In this document: piece by piece, positions 1 to 11,716 of the stretch | Position numbering within the stretch: the stretch's first letter is position 1 | Layout: each line of letters begins with the position of its first letter | Assembly (NCBI GenBank): GCA_038503035.1 | Contig: JAVSML010024320.1 | Coordinates: forward strand, 667,004 to 731,003 | Direction: 5' to 3' | DNA: 64,000 nt | Source: Crocodylus rhombifer | Taxonomy: Eukaryota > Chordata > Crocodylia > Crocodylidae | Program-made: the position numbers and the translations under genes | Notes under the pieces: generated by a model | The model's input: the letters and a program-made list of their open reading frames with translations, nothing else | Told to the model about the DNA's origin: nothing | Database searches by the model: none

Positions 1-139
1 CTGGTGGTGGCAGCTGGGCCAGCAGCACTGCAGCTTTTATTTTTGCCCCTTCCTCCCCAAGTCAGCAACCAAGGCTGGTGCCAGTCACCCCCACCCCTCA
101 ACTACACTACTGTCTGCCAGCTACCCCAGAAAGTCTTTT

Positions 140-443
140 ACTGTCATGTTCACTAGGGCACCCCTGGGGAAGATCAGGACCAATGGATGCCAGTGGACTC
201 CTGGAAGGCCACTTCAGGCTTAATACCAAGAAAAAATCCTTCAGTCAGGGTGTCCAGATTGTGAAATAAAGTCCCTCCAGAGGTGGTGCAATCACTTACT
301 CTGGAGGTTTTCAAGAGGAGACTAGACAGTCACCTCACTGGGGTCACCTAACCCCGGTCGTCTTCCTGCCTAGAGCAGTAGGGCTGGACCCGATGATCTG
401 CAAAGTCTCTTCCAGCCTCGTACAATCTAGGAATCAATGTATT
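140..443 (+). mobile_element. CR1 LINE 3' end fragment
   Basis: The sequence follows the C-terminal and 3' end pattern of CR1: a 'gaggtggtgcaatc...ctggaggttttcaagaggag' stretch, which encodes the usual end of the CR1 polyprotein, then the 'gggctggacccgatgatctgc' 3' UTR and a 'cttccagcctcgtacaatct' end. It is 5' truncated, as CR1 copies normally are, and carries stop codons. The left boundary is approximate. Confidence 0.8.
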
Positions 444-2124
444 TTGTGTATGGCATTTTAAGTAAAGAACAAGCTTGTTTGGAAAGTTTAGACGTCATTA
501 AAAAATATATTACTGCTATTGTGTTTGCATCCCTCTGCCTGGAAAGCCAGCTTCCTCGGTGACACAAGTTCAACACTGCTGGACAAAAGGAAAATTATCT
601 CCTATATATTTAGAAACTTCTAAAACATCTTGAAAGTAACTTTATCTGTATATAATTCAATCAAATGAGTGAGAGAGCATGCAGTCTGCAGGGCCTGTGA
701 GCAAATGCTGCAATGTCATTGGAAAGCAGGGATTTCCACCTTCTTCTCCAGGAGTAAAACAATTCGTCCCAGTTTTTTAGCTTTTTATCACTTGATATTC
801 ACCTAATCTCTGCAGCTGCCAGAGGCTGACTCTGGCCCATGGCCATCTACAACAACCTATTGGAGTATCCAGGATTACTGGAGGGCAGCGTGCCCTAGCT
901 ATAGTCTTTTGCCTACAGTACTTCCTAAAGCTGCATCTGTAAGGGGATGTTCTAGGCCTGGGGAAATCCCTTAACTCATCATGTAGGGCCTCTAGGTGTC
1001 TTTGTGGATCTGGGCCTGAAGCCAGCTTTCCGGCTTCTTCACACTGCCAGAGTTGCACAAAGAGTACTGACAGGAGCCAGGGATCTGTGCGTCTGTTTTT
1101 AGCCTCAATAGTTTGGTTTTGTATGTTTGTTTTATTTTATTTTTTTAAAAAGACCCTTCCCATGTTTCATCATTCGGGGTCTTAGTGCTGTCTATTGTTT
1201 CCCTCATATCCATGTATTCAGGTTGTGAGGGAGAATCCATCCGTATGGGGAAATGGTAATTTTGTGGAAGGTAAGTTTGTTTTTGTTTTGTTTTGGTGTG
1301 TTTGCAGGGACCCTCCAATTTGCAATATGAGAAATTTAGAACCTAATGAAATAGTGACAAGGTAAATGTCTAAGCGCAGTTTATTGCATCTCCACAATTT
1401 AACATGTTGATAGCACCATCAAAGATATGGTATGGGGGCATGCATATACATAGGTGTACAAAGCTGTTCCACAGGGCATGTGAGCAGTGGGGCTGCATAG
1501 GGTACAAGGCCAGTAGAGGCACAAACCTGTTATCTTGTGAAGTGAGAGCAGTATATAGTTGCTGTGCCACAGTAGAGAGTTTCTGTAAAGCTAGCTAGGA
1601 GCTCCTAGGCACAATGTGGATGTGCATATTTTTGCCTGGTGCCTTATAGCTATGCCCTGCCTGATACAGTTCTGTATGTGTACATCCACTTGTGTACACA
1701 CATGCAATATGCACGCAGACATATATATGGCTGTATGTGTGTGCACAAAATAAAATGAAGTTCCTTACACTTTATTTAGATTGCCCCCCATTTGCTCCGA
1801 ACACCCCTAACATAACTTACAATGCACATTTCAAGCCTTCCCTCTTTATGATTAAATTGCAGAAATTTCATCCTGTGCCACCCGTATCCACCAAGCCAAG
1901 TGAACTGAAAGCTGACTCAATTCTGTCTTCCTGGCTCCTAACCAGCCTCATAATTCTTTCCTCTTTTCAAACATTTGTAAAAATACAAGTTTGTTTTACA
2001 CTTTAAAGCCAACTGCTCTGGGAAACTGCAGACCAAATCAGGGGTGAATTCCAAAAACAAAGAGCCTTTATAGTTGGCCAGCCTACAAAATACAGTACAT
2101 CTATATCTAGTCTAATAGGCAAGG
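444..2124. other. Non-coding stretch without a recognised element
   Basis: No supported gene. It includes a T-rich run near 1,130-1,150 and a patch rich in alternating CA/TG and TA steps at about 1,675-1,750. Short ORFs on both strands overlap each other and have no recognisable motif. Confidence 0.5.
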
Positions 2125-2365
2125 CTGTATGGTTTAATAGGTAGGGGTCTGTCTTGTGAGTCTGGGGACCTGCCCAAATTCTGTATCTGGTTTTGTTACT
2201 GACCTGCTGCATGGTCCTAATTCCTATGACTGTGTTTCCTCACCTAACCTTTAGAAGTCCATTTTGACTGTAAACTGTTTGAGGCAAGGGCTGTCTTCCT
2301 TTGTGCCTGCACAACATGTAGTCTTGAGATGTTTTTAGGCACTACTGTAATACAAATGATAAGAT
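2125..2365 (+). mobile_element. tRNA-headed MIR/CORE-like SINE
   Basis: The order of parts matches an old amniote SINE. A degenerate tRNA-like head ('ggtttaataggtaggggtctg' region) is followed by 'actgacctgctgcatggtcc', the region corresponding to the MIR phrase on tRNA-distal sequence, and then a tail with 'gtaaactgtttgaggcaagg' and 'actactgtaatacaaatgat'. I recognise this tail from many reptile genomes. The copy is diverged and has no visible target duplication. Confidence 0.7.
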
Positions 2366-3739
2366 CATGGAAAAGATACAGTGTCTGGAGAAGAACATTA
2401 TACAGCATATTACAGATTATCATAAATACTAGTACTGGAAATAACCCTATGTGTTATTAGCACTCTGTTAGTCTGTCATAGCCCTGGCTATATAGCCTAG
2501 TCCCATGCAAATGTTAATAGATATTTGATTTAGACAGTTGTGTTCTTTTGGTGTGTTTAAATCTAAAAGATTAATTACTGTTTTTTTTTCTTTCCCCATA
2601 AGCCTTTGAAAGAGACTAATATTATAAATAGGGTCTAATTAGCAACTTGCCATAAGTCTTAAGATCGTTTTATTTTCTTGCAGGTTCAGCCACTGTCGGT
2701 ATCTCAATCTCTATGGATTATTCTGCAGCTCCCTGAAGAGACTTCAACTTCAGTTACGTCTTCAATCTTTTTAAATTTTGCCTCATTTAAATATTGCAGC
2801 TAATTTTCAGAACTTGAACGATGAATAAGATTAAAATTAGGGCTTTTTAATAAGGGTTAAGAGGATCTCTCATTTCCATCAGGTCTTCTTCCCATCTGAT
2901 ATTCATCCTCTAAAGAAGTGGTAACCCCTATCTAAGTTTATAGCTTTGATGTAGGGAGAAGAAAGAGAGAGCAAGAGAAGGAATGGGAAGTTACTTAAAT
3001 ACCAATTAAAAATAAAAGATACTATCAGAAGTTTAAAGGCATTGCACCCTTCTGTTCATTCATTTAAGAGAGCAATTAAGCTGGAGCAGTCATTTCTAAG
3101 TATGCCCCAGTAACGTCAGAATTGGGTCTTTTGTTCTGTATGGCCTTGTCACACATGGCTGACCTGTAGTCACTGTACAGTGATCATAAAGAGTCCTGGT
3201 CCTCCACACAGAGGACTAGGGGGCCATATTTCAACCTCTTCAGGAAGCCAGAATACAACACACATTGTAGCTATCTATGTCTCTCTCCCCCTCATGCTAT
3301 ACTTACCATTACCTTTTTATCCAGAAACATAACCAGCCAACCAAGTCCTTTTGTCCTCCCACCCGGAAGGTGCAAACTCAAGCATAAATTAAGGTGAATT
3401 AAGGTAAGTCTACCACAATACAACAGTGATAGTGGTGGCCATGATGATGGTGGTAATATACTCATCTTCTCAGGCTCGCAGCCACTTATATCCAGCCCCT
3501 CTTTAGCAATAGAAGTTATAATTTAGAGACAACCCCTTACTTAGAAGACTGCAGAAACTGGAAATTGGGACATGGTCCCTCATCTAGGAGCCAGTTAGTG
3601 AGAGCAGCACAAAGTGAAAACAAAGGCCAAAATTTGCAGCTGTGCCCGAAGGTAGTACTAATTTGTGCCACTTTATTGCAGTGGACGCCTATTTGCTTTA
3701 TGGCAGGAGAATGTGGGCAGCCTGGACCAGCTCATGCTC
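2366..3739. other. Non-coding stretch without a recognised element
   Basis: Mostly AT-rich unique-looking sequence with purine-rich patches around 2,950-3,000. No gene, splice-consistent exon or clear repeat could be supported. Confidence 0.5.
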
Positions 3740-4115
3740 TCCAGCCATCCTGGGCAGGGGCTCAAGGGCTTGAGGGGACTGATCCTGTGCATCCCAGGAA
3801 TTCCTGTTCAGGAGCAGGATTCTTAAGCCCTAGGAGTGCCTGCTTGGCTTTACCCACTTACTGAGATGCATCCCCATGCTCGCTTGGACACATCTGGGTA
3901 ATTCAGGAGAATTAGAATTTCCTAGCTTACCCAGATACACCCTGGGTATCCCAGGAGTGCATTTTGGTAAGTAGGAAAACCCTGACTTTCTCTGTTTACC
4001 GAATGTCCCCTGGAGATCCTGAGGACATATCTATTTCAGAAGGGAAAGCCAAGCAGGTGCTCCCAGGGCTTGAGGGCCCTAATCCTGAGCAGAAATCCCA
4101 GGATCCTCAAGACTA
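3740..4115. repeat. Foldback (inverted-repeat) sequence, MITE-like
   Basis: A left arm at about 3,765-3,855 (containing 'agtgcctgcttggctt') is matched in reverse complement by a right arm at about 4,040-4,115 (containing 'aagccaagcaggtgct'). The arms share further blocks: 'tcaagccct' or 'ttaagccct', and the words around 'ggatcctgagcag'. The centre, near 3,945, has smaller inverted words such as 'ctgggta/tacccag'. This is the shape of a miniature inverted-repeat element, but I see no target duplication and do not recognise the family. Confidence 0.5.
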
Positions 4116-4532
4116 GCCCCACCCCCCAGCCCTGGGAGAACACATTGCCTGTTATCTCACCAAATCAACAGGAGGGCCAATGAGCAGTATGTATTTCACC
4201 TGATGAAGCAGATCAGCTGTGCCAGAGTACATCCCAGCACAGCTGATCCACTTCATTTAGCAATGGCTATTTCTATTCAGAAAGACCAAGGGTCTGCAGA
4301 GGTTGTTTACTGCTTCCCAGTAATGTTCACTGCTGTTAATTCTTCTCATTCATTGTATGCCTATGTTTATTGAACCCAGTGATCACTACCTCCTCTGGAT
4401 ATGTTCTTATCATCCACCCAAATGAGGGAAACCTAGCAACAAGCAGCCATATTCTTCACTGCTGTCAGCTGCTCCAGTTTCATTTAATCTAGTAATGCAT
4501 TTATATTATGCTCAGCACTAGCATGTCTGAGT

Positions 4533-4736
4533 CCCTCAGTTTATGTCTACATAGCGCATTGCAGTACCATGCAGAGATATCTTGAGTTAACAGAGGCAAT
4601 GCACGGTGCAAGGCCATGTATAATTGCTCTGAGCTAGCGGTGTCATATGCTAGCTCCAGAAGTGGAAACAGTACAACTGCATTAGTACAGCATTGTACCT
4701 GGGCTAAAAATCTTCTCTGTAGACACAACCTCAGGG
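4533..4736. mobile_element. Possible short MITE
   Basis: The left end 'ccctcagtttatgtctacat' resembles the reverse complement of the right end 'gtagacacaacctcaggg'. A similar 8-mer, gtctgagt at 4,525 and gtctgagc at 4,740, lies outside, offset by three bases from the simplest boundary, so it could be an imperfect 8-bp duplication. Weak case. Confidence 0.3.
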
Positions 4737-5254
4737 TCTGTCTGAGCAACTGACCACTCCAACTATATAGCCAAGGTCCCAAATACCTATGCAGATCCTC
4801 AGCTGGAATAAACCAACAGGTATCCATTGAAGTTAATGGAGTTATGCCAATTAACATTCGCTATAGGTTTGGCTCCTTTCTTTTATCTGCCCTGTGCCCC
4901 CAGTGCAATCATGATTGCTTTTGTGGCTCAATTTATGTATGTTTGTTTTAGAATTCTCTGCAATGGTTTGGCTTTCCCTTTTGAGGCCAATCTCCCCTGG
5001 CATTTTCCCATTCAGATTAGCCATTAGTACTTATGGCTCCATTTCAGCAAAGCACTTAAGCACATGCTGAAGCTAATGCAATGTAAGCATGTGATAAAGT
5101 ATCTTCCTGAATTTTTATTACTGTTTGTATTACAGTAGTGCCTGGGAGTCTCAGTCATGGACTACAGCCTCATTGTGCTAGTTGCTACCCAAACAGAACA
5201 AAAAGGCGGCCCCAAAAAGCTCGTAATCGAAGTAGTTGGGTTTGTATGTTCTAT
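4737..5254. other. Non-coding stretch with one old repeat word
   Basis: At 5,040-5,085 the phrase 'agcaaagcacttaagcacat' belongs to an ancient palindromic repeat common in reptile and bird DNA (see 61,385). Nothing else is recognised. Confidence 0.4.
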
Positions 5255-5378
5255 ATATATGCAGTGCTTTCCAAGTATTAGTCAGTTCATCTCAAAAAAT
5301 CCAGGGAAACAGTTAAATGTAGTTACTCCCTCATTTTACAGATGAGGAAAATGAGAGACATTGGTCAGAAACTAGAAT
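5255..5378 (-). mobile_element. MIR-like SINE fragment
   Basis: Read on the plus strand, 'ctcattttacagatgaggaa' followed by 'aatgagagacattggtcag' is the reverse complement of the MIR core. The copy stops abruptly at about 5,378, where a CR1 fragment begins, suggesting it was interrupted or truncated by that insertion. Confidence 0.7.
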
Positions 5379-5560
5379 CATAGAGAAGCAGTGCTGGAAG
5401 GGACTTCCAGACCCCCTGACTGTGGCAGGATCATCCCCTATTCAAACCATCCCATACAAACCATAATCTAAACCCTGCGTATGACTACCATCAATAACTA
5501 CTGGTCTCCTCCTCTCTCCTTTTTCTTGGAATGGTAACCTATTCCTGTTCCTGTGACCAA
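5379..5560 (-). mobile_element. CR1 LINE 3' end fragment
   Basis: 'aatcatagagaagcagtgct' and 'ggaagggacttccagacccc' are the reverse complement of the CR1 3' end, continuing as 'caggatcatcccctattcaa', the usual inverted CR1 order. The fragment is old and 5' truncated. Confidence 0.75.
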
Positions 5561-6224
5561 GACTTTTTTCCAAAGCTAGGTGTTTAGCCCAAGAGCTCAA
5601 CTCTCCCCCAGCATTATCTGTGCTTGGGATTCATAATTTCAGCAAGGCAGAGAGCGTGGGATAAGGCACTAAGATTAAATGGCTGGTGAACAGAAATCAA
5701 TCTGACTTTCTCCATAGGAGGTTAGTTGGAACAAAGCACGGTGTACCTATTCTCATGCAGAGTGTTTGGGATGATATATCAGAAAAATGGCCAATTCATA
5801 TTATATTTAGACTACATCTTACACCACAACATAATCTTGTTTATTATAAGACAGATTTGACATATTTCACTTGGTCGATAAATCTTCTATGGGTCAACTG
5901 ATATCTTTGTGCAACTTTGGTTTAGTGCTACCTTAAGAGAGGCTACAAAGAACTTGCTTTAGTCCTGCAAAATAAAACTGGTCATTGTTCCCAGGGTTAC
6001 TGCTTAATGTTTAACCAATAACTATCATTTGTAAAAGGCATGATCAGTTTTGGAAAAATAGATTGAAACACTGGCTTCTCTCAGAGGAGTGCCCTCTTTA
6101 CTAAGCTACAGAATTTGGTTCCCTTTTGCTTTTGTTCTCCCTCTGGCCCTGTGAATCTTGCCCTCTTGGCTGCCCAAGAGCCCAGGTTCACCAACAGTTG
6201 TGGGCGGGGAGGGGGGTGCTCTTG
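5561..6224. other. Non-coding stretch without a recognised element
   Basis: AT-rich sequence. A 71-codon plus-strand frame at 5,686-5,901 has no recognisable domain and no supporting signals. Confidence 0.4.
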
Positions 6225-6380
6225 CACAACCCAACTATAGACAGATGCTTAAAGCATTTTTCTGGGAAGTGGAAGATATGGGTTTGATTCCTTTCAAGTT
6301 AAGACGGGTCTAGAAACCAGGTCTCATTTCTTGAGTAAGTGCCCTAGCTACTAGTTCATCTCACAAAAGATGGGCACTAC
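6225..6380 (+). mobile_element. tRNA-like SINE, inverted-dimer type
   Basis: A B-box-like word GGTTTGATTCC lies at 6,281-6,291, one base away from GGTTCGATTCC. The right part ('gaaaccaggtctcatttc' to 'gtgccctagctactagttc') is a second tRNA-like half in the opposite orientation. The same arrangement recurs at 58,003-58,135 and is familiar from reptile SINE copies. Confidence 0.6.
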
Positions 6381-7852
6381 AAGCAGTCCCACCTCATTGA
6401 GTCAGGCCTGTAAATCCTGAGGAAAAGTTGGGTGTTAAGGTATATGCCAGCACCTGTCATTTCCTAATGGCTTACTGTATGTGCCTCTGTGCTCAGCATC
6501 CCCCCTGTCCCACTGCCTAGTCTTTCCTCCTCCCTTTACTGTCTCCCACAGGCCTTGATTTTCCTATCAAAGCTGTAAACTCTTAAGTGATCTTCAGTCT
6601 GCTTTTAGTTTATGCCTCTGAGGTTAAAGAAGCCAAAGCAGAGCAAATGGATTTCAAGTAAAAAAGTAATTTACAGTCTACTTAGCTGTTTCTCATAACA
6701 CCAGGGTTTTGTTTCTCTTTACTCTTTAATTGAGGCTCTAGGCTTTTGTTTTAGTTTTTTTTTATTTTATTCTATTATGTTTTTTAATATTAACTCCAAC
6801 AGGAAGCCACTGATAGGTTACAAAAACAGAAGCACCATGGAGCCCTGCTTCCTTCGGACACAGCCTTGTCTTGAACATAAGGGGAATGAGTCAGAAACTA
6901 CCCCATTCTGCTTGAAGTTCAACCACAGAAAGGTACACCAAGGGGACTCACCCCATGGGACAGCATTCCCTCTATGCTGTGTGTGTGCACAGTTATGCAC
7001 AATAAGAAATCATGCCACGCAGTAACTTCTTAATGCCGCACTCACAGTGGCATACCAATGAGAGGGTGATAAAGGGCCATGGCCCATGGTTGCTGGCGGT
7101 GGGGGACACCAAGTGCCATAGCAAGGAGGCACCGATGCTCCCACTGCCGCCGACTTTTCATCTGGCCACTCACCACCCACCCCAACCCAGCCACAGGCTG
7201 CTGCAGGAGGGGAAGGGGTGGACACACTGAGATACCCAAGCGCTCCCAGCCACGATTGCTCACAGATCGCTAAACCTTAGTGGGAACATTGCTATAGAAT
7301 CTTTCTTTTTTCAAACTGAAGCCATGGCAAAGTGGCATAGTGGGAAAATGGAAGTGAAATGACTTTAGAGGGCTAGAGTCCTGAAATTAGATCCCATTTC
7401 AGAAATAAAGATAGATTTGGTGTTCTTGCCCTGCCCATCTCCCCTCCCATTTGTGCAAATCAGAGCTGGGCAAAGTGTGTGGATGAATGATTTATTCACT
7501 GAAAAATGCACTTTCAGGGTGATCAAAACTGTTTGCAAAGGCAGGTCCAATTTGGCAAAAGAAAATGGAATAGTTGAAATGGGTCACATCAACATGATTT
7601 TAAAGCCAGTACAGTAGTTTGCTTTTTCATTTGGAAACAAGATTTTGACTTCAAATGTGTTTGAATTACCGTTTTTTCCTTAAAGCAAAGCAAACAAAGC
7701 ACATTTCAAATTCCCACAGAATTTTGAGGGGAGGTTCCATTTTGCTGAAAATATCAAAATATTTTTAAGAACCTTTTTCCCCCAGATTTTTCACTACACC
7801 AAAACAAGTTATTTCATACAGCTTTAGTATGAGCCATAAAATAATCTAGAAT
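6381..7852. other. Non-coding stretch; GC-rich patch at 7,015-7,260
   Basis: Several overlapping ORFs of 60-82 codons on both strands at 6,780-7,270 arise from a GC-richer patch and have no recognisable product. The rest is AT-rich and not assigned. Confidence 0.4.
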
Positions 7853-8115
7853 TTTTAGGGCTCATCTACACAAGATGCCATAATTTGCAGTAGACTGTTC
7901 TACTGCACATCAGTGCATCATGGCAAAAACCGTGCTAATGCGCTAATGTGCAATAGCATTAGTCTACTGCACTTTAAGCATCATAAGAAAAACCTTTACC
8001 TTTATTGCTGCACATCAGCACAGCTACTGTGCCTCTATCTAGTACCTCGTATTAGAAGTACTAAACTTAATGCACAGTAGCAAAGGCGCATTAATGAACA
8101 TGTAGATGTACCGCA
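7853..8115. mobile_element. Short element with CATCTACAC-type ends
   Basis: The left end 'gggctcatctacacaagatg' is partly matched by the reverse complement of the right end 'gaacatgtagatgtacc'. The interior repeats words such as 'gcacatcagtgcatcat' and 'cattagtctactgcac'. It resembles the clearer copy at 15,734-16,009 and is probably a nonautonomous DNA element. I see no convincing target duplication. Confidence 0.45.
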
Positions 8116-9640
8116 TTGTCCCTGCTTTGGAGATTCTGAAATACCACAAATGCAAAAAAAGGCATTGAAGGGGGCCAGGACTTAAAAAGAGGGAGTTTTG
8201 TAAGCGGGGTAGATGTGGAAAGGGGATAGACAGCCCTGGAATATCTGGGAATGCTTACTATCAGAAGGAAATTGTTTTGGTGATGTGGTGTTTGAGAGCC
8301 CAGGGTTGCAATACCAACAGATCATATAGGTCTGTGTTGAGATGATCTGGCTAAATTCTTCTGATCCATCACAAGTGATGTAAATGCAAAATAAGAGGGG
8401 GCAAAAGCTCCTGAAAAAAAATACTCCAACTATCTGAGGGGGGAAAAAAAGACAATGGATTTTTGAAAGGGACGCAATAAGCTGCTATGGAAGCCCAAGT
8501 CAAATGATCATGCAGACCATGCCCTGTAGGAAATAGGTGCCACCCTATTCCCTACTTCACCGATAGCTGAGCTAAGCAAGCTTACCTGGTTCCTAAAGTC
8601 CTGTAAGCAAAGAGCTGTTCAGCCTGCTAAAATATCCTCACTCCCTATCATGCAGTTTCAATTACAGTTCTAAGAGCATTAGCTGTCAGTGTCATCAAAC
8701 AACAATAAAGCCTAAGCTCGAGGGTTGTTTTCCAATAGCTACTTTGAGCTGTGATGGGGAAGGTTCAGACTCTAGGTTTTGGTATATTTTATTTCTTGAC
8801 TCTTGCTCCTTTCTTCCCCACCTGCTGGTACATGTTTTCAAAGTCCTTGTGCCCTCTTCTGGGCTTAAGAGGGAGGAGATGGAAGTGACAGAGGCAGCAA
8901 CAGCAGCTAGAAGAGAGTAAAAAAAATGAAATTCTGCAGGATCCTATTACAATGATCACTGAAAGTGCATATTTCTTTGCTCCTAGCCTTTATGTGGCAC
9001 AACAGAGAACAGCCAGATTCCTTGAATGCAGCAATTAGACCAATAATACTGCAAAGACTGGATGGATAATTGCAGTTTTATAAAGACTATTTCCTTGCAC
9101 ATCCCTTGTATAAGCCCCTGCATTCAAGGTTAATGTTTATAAGAGTCTGAGATTCTCTTTAAAATTCTTAGAGTCAATATATCATATGTCTACAAACGCT
9201 TCATTTGTAAAACGCAGTTCTGTCTTTGAACTAGTAGCAATATGTGGGGATAGAATTGTCCAAGGAAAGGTTCTTCATATGGCAATATAATAGTGGACCC
9301 TGCCTCTTACTTCAAATGAGTTTCACACCCTGGTTTGACACCAGTGGTAGCTCTCCCAATGGGGCTAGAGGGTACTCTGGTTAAAAAGGATCCCTAGCTC
9401 TTTGCATATACTGTGCTCACCCATTCAAACAATACAGTATAATGATGTAGTTCAACTGTAAATGACTGTTGCTTAATGTTTATTTCTCAGCTATGGAACA
9501 CACAGTGGACAGATGTAACACCCTTGCACAAGCATACAGAGCCCTCTGAAACATCCAAAAGTGGCCCAAACACTCCAAAATAGTGCCTTTATAAATGTCT
9601 GCCAGCTGTCCACTTACTAGTCCTAGTGGTCCTAAGGCAA
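8116..9640. other. Non-coding stretch without a recognised element
   Basis: No gene or clear repeat is supported between the 8-kb short element and the CR1 block. Confidence 0.4.
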
Positions 9641-11256
9641 TGCTGGGGCCCCACTGGGACCCCTACAACACAGTGAAGATCTAGTCAGGGAACTTCTGGA
9701 GGGACTGGATGTATTTAAATCAGCTGGTCCAGATGATCTCCACCCCAGAGTGCTGAGGGAATTAGCTGAGGTCATTGCGGGACCCCTGGTACAGCTGTAC
9801 AAGTACTCATGGTGCTCTGGTGTGGTGCCAGAGGACTGGAAGAGGGCCAACGTGTTTCCTATCTTCAAAAAAGGAAGGAAGGAGGACCCAGGAAACTATA
9901 GGCCAGTTAGTCTTACCTCGATTCTGAGTAAGCTTCTAGAGAGAATTATCCTGGCACATGTGCACGAGGGGCCAGTGTGGGAGGTTATGTTTAGGGGCAA
10001 CCAACATGGGTTCATTAGAGGCAGGTCCTGTCAGACCAACCTGGTGGCCTTCTATGACCAGGTCACCAAATCTGTAGATGCAGGGGTAGCAGTGGACGTA
10101 GTCTTTCTGAACTTTCGGAAGGCCTTTGACACTGTCTCTCACCCCATTCTCATTAAAAAACTGGGGGACTGTGGTGTTGACACTACACAGCCAAATGGGT
10201 TGCTAACTGGGTGGAGGGCCACACCCAGAGTGTGGTGGTGGACGGGTCATTTTCAACATGGAGGGATGTAGGCAGTGGGGTTCCCCAGGGCTCGGTCTTC
10301 GGGCCCACACTGTTCAACATCGTCATCAGTGACTTGGATGAGGGGGTAAAAAGCACCCTGTTCAAATTTGCTGATGACACTAAGATGTGATGGGATGTGG
10401 GCACGCTAGAAGGGAGGAATAGGCTACAATTGGACCTAGACAGGTTACAGGAGTGGGTAGATGAGAATAGGATGGGATCCAACACTGACAAGTGCAGGTG
10501 CTGCACCTGGGCAGCAAGAACCGGCACCATACCTACAAACTGGGGAACTCCCTTCTCATCAGTACAGAGGCAGAAAAGGATCTTGGAGTCATCATTGATG
10601 CCAAGATGAATATGGGCCGGCAGTGTGGGGACGCAGTCAGGAAGGCCAACCGAACCTTGTCATGCATCCACAGATGCATCTAAGCAGGTCCAAGGAGGTG
10701 ATCCTCCCCCTCCATGCGGCATTGGTCAGGCCGCAGCTGGAGTACTGCATCCAGTTCTGGGTGCCGCACTTCAAGAGGGATGTGGCCAATATGGAAAGGG
10801 TCCAGAGGAGGGCCACTCGCACAATCAGGGGGCAGCAGGGCAGGCCCTACGAGGACAGGCTACGGAACCTGAACCTGTTCAGCCTCCAGAAGAGAAGGCT
10901 GAGGGGGGATCTAGTGGCCTGTTACAAACTAGTCAGAGGGGACCAGCAGGCACTGGGGGAGTCCCAGTTTCCCCAAGCGCCACCAGGAGTGACTAGAAAT
11001 AACGGTCACAAGCTGGCAGAGGGTAGATTCAGATTAGACATCAGGAGGCGCTACTTCACTGTCAGGGCGGCTAGGATCTGGAACCAAGTTCCAAGCGAAG
11101 TGGTGCTGGCTCCTACTTTGGGGGTCTTTAAGACAAAGCTAGATAATCACCTTGCTGAGGTTGTTTGACTCCAGTACTCTTTCCTGCCATGGCAGGGGGT
11201 CGGACTTGATGATCTGCTCAGGTCCCTTCCAACCCTACAAACTGTGAAACTATGAA
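9641..11256 (+). mobile_element. CR1 LINE, 5'-truncated copy of about 1.6 kb
   Basis: The copy runs from just before the reverse transcriptase fingers to the CR1 3' end. It ends with 'ggtcccttccaaccctacaa' and a 'gaaactatgaa' tail at 11,246-11,256. It lacks the 5' UTR, ORF1 and the endonuclease, which is normal for CR1 insertions. The coding sequence is broken by frameshifts, so the copy is dead. No clear target duplication is visible, which is also usual for CR1. Confidence 0.93.
9672..11168 (+). pseudogene. CR1 ORF2 remnant (reverse transcriptase and C-terminal region)
   Basis: This once encoded the polymerase that copies CR1 RNA into DNA at a target site. The first readable part is open from 9,750 to 10,271 and includes the GNYRPVSLTS palm motif near 9,891. 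It also includes VFLNFRKAFDTVSH, where the expected catalytic aspartate of the LDF motif is asparagine (codon at 10,110). The FADD catalytic motif sits at 10,367-10,378 in a different frame. The C-terminal part (10,623-11,168, with 'VQRRATRTI' and 'FSLQKRRLRGDL') is in the first frame again. At least two frameshifts plus the lost aspartate make it non-functional. Confidence 0.9.
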
Positions 11257-11659
11257 CACTGGCTGGGACACCTCCCCCACCAGACCTGAAGCCGGGCTAA
11301 CCCCTGACATGCACTATCCCACTACTCAATTTCTTGGGCTTCTGTCACCAGTGGAGTCAGGTCCTGTAGCTCCAGTCCCCTCTACCTCCTGTTTGGCTGA
11401 GAGGGAGAGAGGAGAGGTAGAAAGGAGTGGAGCTGGCATGTCAGCTTACCGCTCCAGCTCTCTGCTCTCCCCTGCTTTCTACCTCTGTAATGATTTGGGA
11501 GAGCTGTACCACACAGTAATTCTATGGGAAGGCATAAATTCTTTCTGTATGTGACTTTACCAAGCTGCCAAATCCATTTTAGCTATGCAACCTTTGGCTT
11601 CCTCGGTTTTGTTACCTCCGTGTCTAATACAAAAGTTGAATGGGTTTTCCTCCTCCTTA
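11257..11659. other. Spacer between two CR1 copies
   Basis: A 100-codon plus-strand frame (11,252-11,554) begins inside the CR1 tail and has no recognisable product. I assign nothing else here. Confidence 0.4.
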
Positions 11660-11716
11660 TTGCATTTTTTGTGATTCAGTACTAAGAAGTCACCAAGAGC
11701 AAGTCATGCCTGACAA

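Noticed and set aside
4501..4857. 118-codon minus-strand frame
   Set aside because: It covers a possible short MITE and flanks, has no recognisable domain and no splice or promoter context.
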